From Bog-756 sp036511155 (GTDB taxonomy: Bacteria > Actinomycetota > Acidimicrobiia > Acidimicrobiales > RAAP-2), in assembly GCA_036511155.1 (NCBI GenBank), contig DATCCR010000264.1, forward strand, positions 1 to 23,562: a DNA stretch of 23,562 nucleotides. The letters are read 5' to 3'. The notes below the pieces were generated by a model. The model was not told where the DNA came from. It worked only from the letters and a program-made list of their open reading frames with translations, and did not search any database. Position numbers and translations under genes: made by a program. Positions 1 to 8,148 of the stretch are shown piece after piece (positions within the stretch are counted from its first letter, which is position 1; each line of letters begins with the position of its first letter).

Positions 1-2960
1 TCTACGCCGAGGGCCAGCGCCGGTACGTCGAGTCGCTCAGCGCCTACGCCCGCCAATTCCTGGGCCAGATGGACAAGCCGGACGTGGACTTCATCGAGGG
101 GCTGTCCCCGGCCATCTCGATCGACCAGAAGTCGGCGTCCCGCAACCCCCGCTCGACGGTGGGCACGGTGACCGAGGTCTACGACTACCTCCGCCTCCTC
201 TACGCCCGGATCGGCAAGCCCCACTGCCCGGTGTGCGGCCGACCGGTGGCCCGCCAGAGCCCCCAGCAGATCGTGGACCGCATCCTGGCCCTCGACGAGG
301 GGACCCGGTTCCTGGTCCTCGCCCCCGTGGTGCGGGGCCGCAAGGGGGAGTACAGCTCGCTCCTGGACGACTTGGCCAAGCAGGGCTTCGCCCGCGTCCG
401 GGTCGACGGCCAGACCCTCGAGCTGGCCGACCGGGCCGACCTCGACCTCGCCCGGTACGAGAACCACACCATCGAGGTGGTGGTCGACCGCCTGATCCTG
501 CGGGGCGACATCCGGCGCCGGTTGACCGAGTCGTTGGAGACGGCCCTGGGCCTGGCCGAGGGTGTGGCCGAGATCGTGGTGGTCGATGCCGACGGGTCCG
601 AGCAGGAGGCCATCACCTTCAGCCAGCACCTGGCCTGTACCCACTGCGGGATCAGTTTCGAGGACCCCTCGCCCCGCAACTTCTCCTTCAACTCGCCCTA
701 CGGGGCCTGTCCGGCCTGCACCGGCCTCGGCACGAAGTACGAGGTCGACCCCGAGTTGGTCGTCCCCGATCCGTCCAAGTCGCTGTCCGACGGGGCGCTG
801 GCCCCGTGGTCGGGTGCCCGCAGCCAGTACTTCGAGCGGATGCAGTGGGCCGTGGCCGACCTCGGCGGCTTCTCGGTGGACACCCCGTGGGAGGAGCTGT
901 CCGAGGAGCACCAGAAGCTGGTGCTGTACGGCACCGGGGGCGAACAGGTCCACCTCAAGTACCGCAACCGCTACGGCCGCCAGCGGTCGTTCCACTCCAC
1001 CTACGAGGGGATCGTCAGCTGGCTCGAGCGGCGTCACTCCGAGGCCGACTCCGACTTCCTCCGCGACAACCTCGAGGGCTACCTGCGCGAGGTCCCGTGC
1101 CCCGAGTGCGGGGGGAGCCGGCTCAAGCCCGAGTCACTGGCCGTGACGGTCGGTGGATTCAACATCCACGGCCTGTGCTCGCTGCCCATCGGCCGGGCCG
1201 TCGAGGAGGTCGGGAAGCTGGAGCTGTCCGACCGCGATCACATGATCGCCGACCGGGTGTTCCGCGAGGTCCAGGAACGCATGCAGTTCCTGCTCGACGT
1301 GGGCCTCGACTACCTGACCCTGGCCCGCTCGGCCGCCACCCTGTCCGGGGGCGAGGCCCAGCGCATCCGCCTGGCCAGTCAGATCGGCTCCGGTCTGGTC
1401 GGCGTGCTGTACGTGCTCGACGAGCCGTCCATCGGCCTCCACCAGCGGGACAACCAGCGCCTCATCGGCACGCTCGAGCGGCTGCGCGACCTCGGCAACA
1501 CCGTCATCGTGGTCGAGCACGACGAGGAGACCATCAAGATCGCCGATCACGTGGTCGACGTCGGCCCGGGGGCGGGGGAGCACGGTGGCCGCATCGTCCA
1601 CTCCGGGCCGGTCCACGGCGCCGACGGGATCCTGGCGAACGCCGACTCGCTGACCGGGCAGTACCTGTCGGGGGCGAAGTCGATCCCCGTGCCCCAGTTC
1701 CGCCGACCCGGCAACGGCGACCACCTGGTGGTCCACGGCGCCCGCGAGCACAATCTCAAGGACGTGACCGTCGAGTTCCCCCTCGGGCAGCTGGTGGCGG
1801 TCACCGGGGTGTCGGGGTCGGGCAAGTCGACGCTGGTGAACGACATCCTGTTGCGGTCACTGGCCAAGCAGGTCCACCGGGCCAAGAGCCTGCCCGGGCT
1901 CCACCGGACCATCAGCGGTGTCGAGTACATCGACAAGGTCGTCGATGTCGACCAGGCCCCGATCGGCCGGACGCCCCGGTCGAATCCGGCCACCTACACC
2001 GGGGTGTTCGACCACATCCGCAAACTGTTCAGCCAGACCAACGAGGCCAAGGTGCGTGGCTACCTGCCCGGCCGGTTCTCGTTCAACGTCAAGGGCGGCC
2101 GGTGCGAATCGTGCTCGGGCGACGGGACGCTGCGCATCGAGATGCACTTCCTGCCCGACATCTACGTGCCCTGCGAGGTGTGCCACGGCGCCCGGTACAA
2201 CCGGGACACCCTGGAGGTGACCTTCCGGAGCAAGACCATCGCCGACGTCCTGGACCTGTCGTGCGAGGAGGCCCTGGGCTTCTTTGCCGCCCAGCCGCCC
2301 ATCGCCCGGCACCTGCAGACCCTGGTCGACGTGGGCCTCGGCTACATCCGGCTCGGCCAGTCGGCCCCGACGCTGTCGGGCGGCGAGGCCCAGCGGGTCA
2401 AGCTGGCCTCCGAGCTCAGCCGCCGGTCGACCGGCACCACCCTGTACGTGCTCGACGAGCCGACCACGGGCCTCCACTTCGACGACGTGCGCAAGTTGCT
2501 CGACGTGCTCAACCGTCTGGTCGACCAGGGCAACACGGTCATCGTGATCGAGCACAACCTGGACGTCGTCAAGAGCGCCGACTGGATCATCGACATGGGC
2601 CCCGAGGGCGGCGACCGGGGCGGCATGGTGGTGGCCGAGGGCAGCCCCGAGCAGGTGGCGGTGGTGGGGGAGAGCTACACCGGGCAGGTCCTGGCCCCGA
2701 TGCTCGGGGTCCTCCCCGGCATCGCCGCACCCTCGGTCGCACCGGCCCCCAAGGGCACGGCGGCCACCAAGGGGACGGCCAAGAAGACACCGGCCCGGAA
2801 TCCGCCGACCGCCAAGACGACGACCAAGACGACGACCAAGACGACGACCAAGACGACGGCGAAGCCTGGCGGCGCCACGAAGTCGGTCGCCAAGAGGAGC
2901 GTCACCAAGAAGGCGGTGGCGAAGAAGGCCCCGGCCAAGCGGGTGGCCTCCCGCTCCTGA
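1..2960 (+). CDS. uvrA: UvrABC system protein A, 5'-truncated by window edge
   Basis: This is the damage-recognition ATPase of nucleotide excision repair, a cytosolic dimer that loads UvrB on lesions. The frame is open from base 3 and the first residues read YAEGQRRYVESLSAY, which in UvrA lies just after the N-terminal Walker A loop, so roughly 45 N-terminal residues are outside the window. Visible features are a CPVC pair near 226, a CTHC...CPAC zinc module near 638-720, an ABC signature LSGGEAQR near 1341 followed by LDEPSIGLH, a second Walker A GVSGSGKST near 1807, the CESC...CEVC zinc module near 2102-2185, and a second LSGGEAQR near 2371 with LDEPTTGLH. The usual family end is near SYTGQVL (about 2690). 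About 85 further residues follow, rich in Lys, Thr, Ala and Pro and histone H1-like. Identity is certain; the tail's role is unknown. Confidence 0.98.
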   Translation, partial: YAEGQRRYVESLSAYARQFLGQMDKPDVDFIEGLSPAISIDQKSASRNPRSTVGTVTEVYDYLRLLYARIGKPHCPVCGRPVARQSPQQIVDRILALDEGTRFLVLAPVVRGRKGEYSSLLDDLAKQGFARVRVDGQTLELADRADLDLARYENHTIEVVVDRLILRGDIRRRLTESLETALGLAEGVAEIVVVDADGSEQEAITFSQHLACTHCGISFEDPSPRNFSFNSPYGACPACTGLGTKYEVDPELVVPDPSKSLSDGALAPWSGARSQYFERMQWAVADLGGFSVDTPWEELSEEHQKLVLYGTGGEQVHLKYRNRYGRQRSFHSTYEGIVSWLERRHSEADSDFLRDNLEGYLREVPCPECGGSRLKPESLAVTVGGFNIHGLCSLPIGRAVEEVGKLELSDRDHMIADRVFREVQERMQFLLDVGLDYLTLARSAATLSGGEAQRIRLASQIGSGLVGVLYVLDEPSIGLHQRDNQRLIGTLERLRDLGNTVIVVEHDEETIKIADHVVDVGPGAGEHGGRIVHSGPVHGADGILANADSLTGQYLSGAKSIPVPQFRRPGNGDHLVVHGAREHNLKDVTVEFPLGQLVAVTGVSGSGKSTLVNDILLRSLAKQVHRAKSLPGLHRTISGVEYIDKVVDVDQAPIGRTPRSNPATYTGVFDHIRKLFSQTNEAKVRGYLPGRFSFNVKGGRCESCSGDGTLRIEMHFLPDIYVPCEVCHGARYNRDTLEVTFRSKTIADVLDLSCEEALGFFAAQPPIARHLQTLVDVGLGYIRLGQSAPTLSGGEAQRVKLASELSRRSTGTTLYVLDEPTTGLHFDDVRKLLDVLNRLVDQGNTVIVIEHNLDVVKSADWIIDMGPEGGDRGGMVVAEGSPEQVAVVGESYTGQVLAPMLGVLPGIAAPSVAPAPKGTAATKGTAKKTPARNPPTAKTTTKTTTKTTTKTTAKPGGATKSVAKRSVTKKAVAKKAPAKRVASRS
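2814..2861 (+). repeat. 12-bp tandem repeat in the uvrA 3' end (4 copies)
   Basis: The unit AAGACGACGACC occurs three times in a row, with a fourth copy diverged in its last three bases. It encodes Lys-Thr-Thr-Thr repeats inside the basic C-terminal tail of UvrA. A short in-frame tandem array of this kind can expand or contract by slippage without breaking the frame. Confidence 0.9.
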
Positions 2961-2974
2961 CCCCGGTGCCGGGG
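2961..2974. terminator. Possible bidirectional hairpin between convergent uvrA and nadA
   Basis: CCCC-GGTGCC-GGGG follows the uvrA stop directly and lies 30 bp beyond the nadA stop on the other strand. The stem is short and GC-rich and there is no T-tract on either strand, so it would be a weak, non-canonical terminator. Location between convergent genes is the main support. Confidence 0.3.
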
Positions 2975-3004
2975 CCGGTCCGCCTGGTCCGCCATCGTCG
3001 AGAG

Positions 3005-4120
3005 TCAGACGGTGGCGAGCATCCGCTCCAGGGCCACCTTGGCCCAGGTGGCGGTGTCCTCGTCGACCACGATCCGGTTCCGGACCTCGCCCTCGACCAG
3101 GCCTTCGAGCACCCACGCCAGGTGGGCGGCGTCGATCCGGAACATGGTCGAGCACGGGCAGACCAGCGGGTCCAACGAGACGACCGTCTTGTCCGGCGTC
3201 TCGTCGTCGAGCCGCTTCACCAGGTGGATCTCGGTGCCGACCCCGATGACCGACCCGGCCGGGGCCTCGGCCACCGCCTTGATGATGTAGTCGGTGGAGC
3301 CCACCTGATCGGCGACCTCGACCGTGTCATGGGAGCACTCGGGGTGCACGACCACGATGCCGTCGGGGTGCTCGGCCCGGAAGGCCTCCACATGGGACGG
3401 CCGGAAGCGCTGGTGGACCGAGCAGTGGCCCTTCCACAGCAGCAGGGCGGCCGACTTGAGCGTCCCGTCGTCGAGGCCGCCCGACGCCAGCCGCGGGTTC
3501 CACACGGCCATGTCGTCGGCGCCGTAGCCCAACTCGAAGCCGGTGTTGCGGCCCAGGTGCTGGTCCGGAAAGAAGAGGACCTGGTCGCCCCGGCTCGTGC
3601 CGCTGCCGTCGTCGCCCAGGGCCCAGGTCAGCACGGCCCGGGCGTTCGACGACGTGCACACCACGCCGCCGTTGCGACCGACGAAGGCCTTGAGGGCGGC
3701 CGAGGAGTTCATGTAGGTGACCGGCACCACCCGGTCGATGTCGGTAACGGCCGACAGGGTCTCCCAGGCCTCCTCGACCGAATCGATGTCGGCCATGTCG
3801 GCCATGGAGCACCCGGCGTTGAGGTCGGGAAGGAGCACCTGCTGGTGGTCACCGGTGAGGATGTCGGCCGACTCGGCCATGAAGTGCACGCCGCAGAAGA
3901 CGACGTACTCGGCCTCGGTCTGGCCTGCGGCGATCCGGGAGAGCCCGAACGAGTCGCCCCGGGCGTCGGCCCAGACCATGACCTCGTCCCGCTGGTAGTG
4001 GTGACCGAGGATGAACACCCGGGAGCCGAGTGTGTCCTTGGCGGCGCGGATCCGGTCGGCCAACTCCTCGGGGGAAGCGGTCGAGTACGCGTCGGGCAGG
4101 GCGTTCTGTAGGCGGAGCAT
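3005..4120 (-). CDS. nadA: Quinolinate synthase A
   Basis: NadA condenses iminoaspartate with dihydroxyacetone phosphate to quinolinate, the precursor of NAD, using a [4Fe-4S] cluster. The 371-residue length fits the longer Bacillus/actinobacterial class. Hallmarks are GHHYQRDEV (39-47), VFCGVHFMAESADIL (74-88), GCSMADMA (103-110), YMNSSA (136-141), WKGHCSVH (229-236), VVHPECS (257-263) and CPCSTM (321-326). C104, C233 and C321 or C323 match the three cluster-ligand positions known for the family. The ATG start is supported by a GGAGG Shine-Dalgarno (plus-strand CCTCCTC, 4132-4138). It is convergent with uvrA and divergent from uvrC. The usual partners nadB and nadC are not in the window, so it may be a single-gene transcript here. 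Confidence 0.97.
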   Translation of the reverse strand: MLRLQNALPDAYSTASPEELADRIRAAKDTLGSRVFILGHHYQRDEVMVWADARGDSFGLSRIAAGQTEAEYVVFCGVHFMAESADILTGDHQQVLLPDLNAGCSMADMADIDSVEEAWETLSAVTDIDRVVPVTYMNSSAALKAFVGRNGGVVCTSSNARAVLTWALGDDGSGTSRGDQVLFFPDQHLGRNTGFELGYGADDMAVWNPRLASGGLDDGTLKSAALLLWKGHCSVHQRFRPSHVEAFRAEHPDGIVVVHPECSHDTVEVADQVGSTDYIIKAVAEAPAGSVIGVGTEIHLVKRLDDETPDKTVVSLDPLVCPCSTMFRIDAAHLAWVLEGLVEGEVRNRIVVDEDTATWAKVALERMLATV

Positions 4121-4326
4121 ATGGGGTGTGACCTCCTCGGGGAGGCGCTCCGGTCATGGCCGGCGGGGACAGCCTGGTCGCCCATCCGCGGGGATGTCGG
4201 CCCCGGAGCGGTAGATGTCGCCGGAAACCAGGCCGGCGTCCCGCCAGTGTATTGCCTCCGACCTGGGATCGCGTTCCACCGATCCGGTCGACCCGGGTCC
4301 GGTCGCCGACACGGCACACTGGTGCC
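4121..4326. promoter_or_regulatory. Divergent intergenic region nadA / uvrC
   Basis: This 206-bp spacer must carry promoters for both nadA (leftward) and uvrC (rightward). It contains the nadA Shine-Dalgarno. A perfect 6-bp inverted repeat GGATCG-N8-CGATCC (4266-4285) could be an operator. CACACT at 4315-4320, six bases before the uvrC GTG, is placed like the -10 box of a leaderless transcript. No actinobacterial SOS box (TCGAAC-N4-GTTCGA) was seen. The boxes are short and unproven. Confidence 0.4.
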
Positions 4327-6243
4327 GTGGCCACCCGACCCCTGCCCGGCAGCATCCCCGACGAGCCGGGCTCCTACCAGTTCGTCGACGCCGACGGACG
4401 GGTGCTGTACGTCGGGAAGGCCAAGTCGCTGCGTTCCCGGGTCAACTCCTACTTCCAGGACCCGGGCAACCTGGCCCACCGCACCGGCCAGATGGTGGCG
4501 GCGGCCGACCACGTCGAGTGGATGGTGGTCGGCACCGAGGCCGAGGCGCTCCTGCTCGAGCACAACCTCATCAAGCAGTTCCAGCCCCGGTTCAACGTCC
4601 GCCTGAAGGACGACAAGAGCTACCCGTGGCTGGCCCTCACCGTCGGCGACGACTGGCCGAAGCCGGCGGTCGTGCGGGGCCGCAAGCGCAAGGGCGTGCG
4701 GTACTTCGGGCCGTACCCCAACGTCGGAGCCATCCGGGGCACCCTCGACCTGCTGCTGCGGTCCTTTCCGGTGCGCACCTGCTCGGACGCCAAGTTCCGG
4801 AACCACGAGCGCCTGGGCCGCCCCTGCCTGCTGTTCCACATCGAGCGGTGCTCGGGACCGTGCGTGGGAGCGGTGACCCACGAGGAGTACGACCGGATGG
4901 TGTCCGACCTGGCCACCTTCCTGGGTGGCGACACCGGACCGCTCGAACGCCACATCGAGGCGGCCATGCGGGAGGCCTCGGCCGCCCTCGACTTCGAGCG
5001 GGCCGGTGCGCTGCGGGACAAGCTCGAGGCCGTCCGAACGGCCGACGCCGTTCGCCAGATGGAGCTCGACCAGCCCGAGGACCTCGACGTGGTGGGCCTG
5101 GCCGAGGACGAGCTCGAGGCGGCCGTCCAGGTGTTCCACGTACGGGCCGGGCGGGTCATCGGGCGCTCCGCCCTGTTCGTCGACAAGGTCGAGGATCTGG
5201 AACCCGCCGAGCTCGTCGAACGGGTGCTGGTCGACGTCTACGCCGACGCCGCCTCCGGGGTGCCCCGTCAGATCCTGGTGCCGACCCTGCCGACCGACCT
5301 CGAGGCCGTGCGGGACTATCTGGCCGGGCGCCGGGGAGGCCCGGTGGCCCTGCGCGTCCCGTTGCGGGGGCCGAAGGCGGACCTGCTCGAGACGGTGCGG
5401 CGCAACGCCGGCGACGCCTTCGTGCGCCACCGCCTGCAGAGGACCTCCGACCACAACAGCCGGGCCAGGGCCCTCGAGGCGCTCCAACGGGACCTCCACC
5501 TGCCGGACGCCCCGCTGCGCATCGAGTGCTACGACATGAGCCACCTGCAGGGCACCGACTACGTCGGGTCGATGGTGGTGTTCGAGGACGGGCTGCCGAA
5601 GAAGAGCGACTACCGCCACTTCAAGGTGGCCACGGTGGCCGGAAACGACGACTACGCGGCCATGGAGGAGGTGCTGACCCGCCGGCTCACCGCTCTCCTC
5701 GACGAGGAGCGTCAGGTGGCCGACGACGGGGCACCGGGCGACGACGGAGGGAAGGGCGCCCCCGCCCCGGCCGTCACCCGCCGCCGGTTCGCCTATCCGC
5801 CCCAGCTGCTGCTGATCGACGGCGGCCTGGGACAGCTGCACGTGGCGACCCGGGTGCTCGAGCAGCTGGGCCTGACCGACCGGGTGCCTGTGGCCTCGCT
5901 GGCCAAGAGCTTCGAGGAGGTCTACCTGCCGGGCTCCTCGGTGCCCGTCCGGCTGCCCCGCCAGTCCGAGGCCCTCTACCTGCTCCAGCGCCTCCGCGAC
6001 GAGGCCCACCGCTTCGCCATCTCGTACCACCGGACCCTGCGGGGCAAGCGCATGACCGTCGGCGCCCTCGACGGGGTCACCGGACTCGGCCCCAAGCGCA
6101 GGAGCCGGCTGGTCGAGCAGTTCGGCGGCCTGGGCGAGCTGCGCAAGGCCACCCGCGACGAGCTCCTCGGCCTATCGTGGTTGCCGGCCGAGGTGGGCGC
6201 CGCCGTGTACGAGCGGCTCCACACGCCGCTGTCGCCGAATTGA
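4327..6243 (+). CDS. uvrC: UvrABC system protein C
   Basis: UvrC is the dual-incision nuclease of nucleotide excision repair. I chose GTG 4327 (638 residues) because PDEPGSYQFVDADGRVLYVG immediately after it is the family N-terminus; the frame is open upstream but that part has no family resemblance. Domain order: GIY-YIG nuclease (about 9-88) with the catalytic Glu in TEAEALLLEHNLIK; a four-cysteine segment C-x14-C-x7-C-x3-C matching the Fe-S cluster reported in UvrC; UVR/UvrB-binding motif (about 205-235, ALDFERAGALRDKLE); RNase H-like nuclease with IECYDMSHLQG, LLLIDGGLGQL and RDEAHRFAISYHR; helix-hairpin-helix tail with LDGVTGLGPKRRSRL. A short Asp/Gly/Pro-rich insert (about residues 460-480) interrupts the nuclease domain. 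No Shine-Dalgarno precedes the start, which suggests a leaderless mRNA. Confidence 0.96.
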   Translation: MATRPLPGSIPDEPGSYQFVDADGRVLYVGKAKSLRSRVNSYFQDPGNLAHRTGQMVAAADHVEWMVVGTEAEALLLEHNLIKQFQPRFNVRLKDDKSYPWLALTVGDDWPKPAVVRGRKRKGVRYFGPYPNVGAIRGTLDLLLRSFPVRTCSDAKFRNHERLGRPCLLFHIERCSGPCVGAVTHEEYDRMVSDLATFLGGDTGPLERHIEAAMREASAALDFERAGALRDKLEAVRTADAVRQMELDQPEDLDVVGLAEDELEAAVQVFHVRAGRVIGRSALFVDKVEDLEPAELVERVLVDVYADAASGVPRQILVPTLPTDLEAVRDYLAGRRGGPVALRVPLRGPKADLLETVRRNAGDAFVRHRLQRTSDHNSRARALEALQRDLHLPDAPLRIECYDMSHLQGTDYVGSMVVFEDGLPKKSDYRHFKVATVAGNDDYAAMEEVLTRRLTALLDEERQVADDGAPGDDGGKGAPAPAVTRRRFAYPPQLLLIDGGLGQLHVATRVLEQLGLTDRVPVASLAKSFEEVYLPGSSVPVRLPRQSEALYLLQRLRDEAHRFAISYHRTLRGKRMTVGALDGVTGLGPKRRSRLVEQFGGLGELRKATRDELLGLSWLPAEVGAAVYERLHTPLSPN

Positions 6244-6286
6244 CGACCGAAGGACCGACGACCGACCGACGCATGAGAGTGGATCG

Positions 6287-7138
6287 ATGAGCGAGTACCT
6301 GGTGGTGACCGGTATGTCCGGGGCGGGGCGGTCCACGGCGGCCGCCACCCTGGAGGATCTGGGCTGGTTCGTGATCGACAACATGCCCTCCGCCCTCATC
6401 GCCAAGGTGTCCGAGCTGGTCGACGGAGCCGGTTCGGAGATGGAGCGGGTGGCCTTCGTGGTGGGCCGGGGCGGGGGCGACCTCGACGACGTGCTGCCGG
6501 CGGTGGACGCGCTCATCGCCGGTCGCAACCGTGTGAGGATCCTGTTCCTCGACGCGGCCGACGACGTGCTGATCCGCCGGTTCGAGGGCACGCGACGCCG
6601 CCACCCCCAGGCGGCCCGGGGGGTGGTCGACTCCATCGCCGACGAACGGGCGCTCCTGTCCGCGTTGCGCGACCGGGCCGACCTGGTCGTCGACACCGGC
6701 GAGCTCAACACCAACCAGCTGCGCTCCCGACTGCTCGAGGTGTTCGGTGCCGAGGAGGCCGGCAGCACCATGCAGACCTCCGTCACGTCGTTCGGGTTCA
6801 AGCACGGTGTGCCGCTCGACGTCGACTTGATGTTCGACTGCCGCTTCCTGCCCAACCCCTACTGGGACGAGTCCCTCCGTTCCCACAGCGGCCTCGAGTC
6901 CGAGGTCCGGGCCTACGTCCTCGACCGGCCCGAGACGCTCGCCTTCCTGGACAAATTGGACGACCTCCTGACCATGCTGATCCCGGCCTACATGAAGGAG
7001 GGCAAGTCCTACCTGACGGTGGCCATGGGCTGCACCGGTGGGCGTCACCGCTCGGTCGTGTTGGCCGAGGAGCTGTCCCGGCGGCTCGACGCCCACGGCA
7101 TGCCCACCACGGTCTTCCACCGCGACGTCGACCGGTGA
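6287..7138 (+). CDS. rapZ: RNase adapter / nucleotide-binding protein RapZ
   Basis: In E. coli RapZ directs RNase E to the sRNA GlmZ to control GlmS; in Gram-positives its role is less clear, and it is nearly always next to yvcK. The 283-residue protein has the N-terminal P-loop GMSGAGRST (9-17), where Arg replaces the usual Lys as in many actinobacterial members, then VIDNMPSAL, and the conserved C-terminal block MGCTGGRHRSV (about 246-256) that forms the RNA/metabolite-binding domain. It starts 43 bp after uvrC with a GAGAGTGG stretch upstream, and its stop overlaps the yvcK start by 4 bp, so the two are translationally coupled. Confidence 0.95.
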   Translation: MSEYLVVTGMSGAGRSTAAATLEDLGWFVIDNMPSALIAKVSELVDGAGSEMERVAFVVGRGGGDLDDVLPAVDALIAGRNRVRILFLDAADDVLIRRFEGTRRRHPQAARGVVDSIADERALLSALRDRADLVVDTGELNTNQLRSRLLEVFGAEEAGSTMQTSVTSFGFKHGVPLDVDLMFDCRFLPNPYWDESLRSHSGLESEVRAYVLDRPETLAFLDKLDDLLTMLIPAYMKEGKSYLTVAMGCTGGRHRSVVLAEELSRRLDAHGMPTTVFHRDVDR

Positions 7139-8016
7139 CCGCCGTCTCCACCGGGAACGGACCGAAGGTGGTGGCCATCGGCGGTGGCCACGGCCTGGCC
7201 GCCACGCTGCGGGCGGTGCGCATCTACACCGACCGGGTGACGGCCATCGTGTCGGTGGCCGACGACGGCGGCTCGTCGGGGCGGCTGCGCGAGTTGCTCC
7301 ACATCATCCCGCCCGGCGACCTGCGCAAGTGCCTGATCGCGCTGGCCGAGCCGGACTCGGCCCTGGCCGTGGCCTTCGGCCACCGCTTCGAACAGGAGGA
7401 GCTGGCCGGCCACTCGCTCGGCAATCTCATCCTGGCCGGTCTGATCGATGCCTCCGGCGATCCGGTGGCCGCCCTCGACGAGGCCTGCCGCCTGCTCGGT
7501 ATCCACGGCCGGGTCCTGCCGTCGGCCACCGAGCCCGTCGTGCTCAAGGCCGAGTCGGCCGGGGGGCCGGTCACCGGCCAGGTGGCGGTCAACGGCACCG
7601 ACCACATCTCGAGGGTCTCGCTGGTCCCGTCCGACCCGCCGGCCCCCCGGGCTGCGCTCGAGGCACTGGCCGACGCCGACCAGATCCTCCTCGGCCCCGG
7701 GTCTCTGTACACGAGCGTCCTGGCCGCCGTCGCCGTGCCCCGGATCCTCGAGGGCGTCAACCGGTCGTCGGCCCAGCGGGTCTACCTCTGCAACCTGCGT
7801 CCCCAGGACACCGAGACGGCCGGCTACGACGTGGCCATGCACGTTGCCGCCCTGCTCGCCCACGGCGTCGAGTTGGACCGGGTGGTCTGCGATTCGGCCG
7901 CCATCGAGGTCGGCGAGACGCCCCTGCCGGTGGTCGACGTGCCCCTCGCCCGGCCCAACGGGTTGGCCCACGACCCGACCAGACTGGCGCAGACCCTCTC
8001 CGATCTGCTCGGATGA
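7135..8016 (+). CDS. yvcK: YvcK/CofD-like gluconeogenesis factor
   Basis: YvcK-family proteins bind UDP-sugars and influence growth on gluconeogenic carbon sources, peptidoglycan synthesis and cell shape; the fold is related to the CofD 2-phospho-lactate transferase. Motifs in the 293 residues are GGGHGLAATL (16-25), VADDGGSSGRLR (41-52), PPGDLRKCLIAL (59-70), GHSLGNLIL (91-99) and LGPGSLYTSVL. The GTG start lies inside the rapZ stop (GTGA). In Streptomyces, Mycobacterium and Bacillus the next gene is whiA; here the next gene is gap, after a 132-bp gap. Confidence 0.93.
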   Translation: MTAVSTGNGPKVVAIGGGHGLAATLRAVRIYTDRVTAIVSVADDGGSSGRLRELLHIIPPGDLRKCLIALAEPDSALAVAFGHRFEQEELAGHSLGNLILAGLIDASGDPVAALDEACRLLGIHGRVLPSATEPVVLKAESAGGPVTGQVAVNGTDHISRVSLVPSDPPAPRAALEALADADQILLGPGSLYTSVLAAVAVPRILEGVNRSSAQRVYLCNLRPQDTETAGYDVAMHVAALLAHGVELDRVVCDSAAIEVGETPLPVVDVPLARPNGLAHDPTRLAQTLSDLLG

Positions 8017-8148
8017 CCCCCGGACCCCCTGGATGCCCTAGCGTGGACGTGCTCCGCTTGTCGGAGGGGCGACGGGACGGCCCGCCGGGACGCGAGCGGT
8101 TCACGTTCCTGATGGAGACCATGCGATGAAGGGTGAGGCACCAGCACT
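8017..8148 (+). promoter_or_regulatory. Spacer yvcK-gap where whiA would be expected
   Basis: This 132-bp non-coding stretch lies between yvcK and the glycolytic cluster. It holds a 5-bp hairpin CTCCG-CTTGT-CGGAG (8052-8066) without a T-tract and a purine-rich GAAGGGTGAGG (8127-8137) that can serve as the gap ribosome binding site. I see no clear -10/-35 pair. It probably carries the promoter of the gap-pgk-tpiA cluster, but only position argues for that. Confidence 0.35.

Noticed and set aside
1857..3155. 432-residue minus-strand frame opposite uvrA
   Set aside because: Low-complexity Gly/Arg/His composition and fully antisense to conserved UvrA sequence.
233..4111. Very long plus-strand frame (1292 residues) across uvrA and nadA
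   Set aside because: Arg/Pro/Gly-rich shadow of the G/C-ending codons; it conflicts with the certain uvrA and nadA frames.
3709..6030. 773-residue minus-strand frame across nadA and uvrC
   Set aside because: Antisense to uvrC over most of its length and without recognisable motifs; high GC keeps it open.
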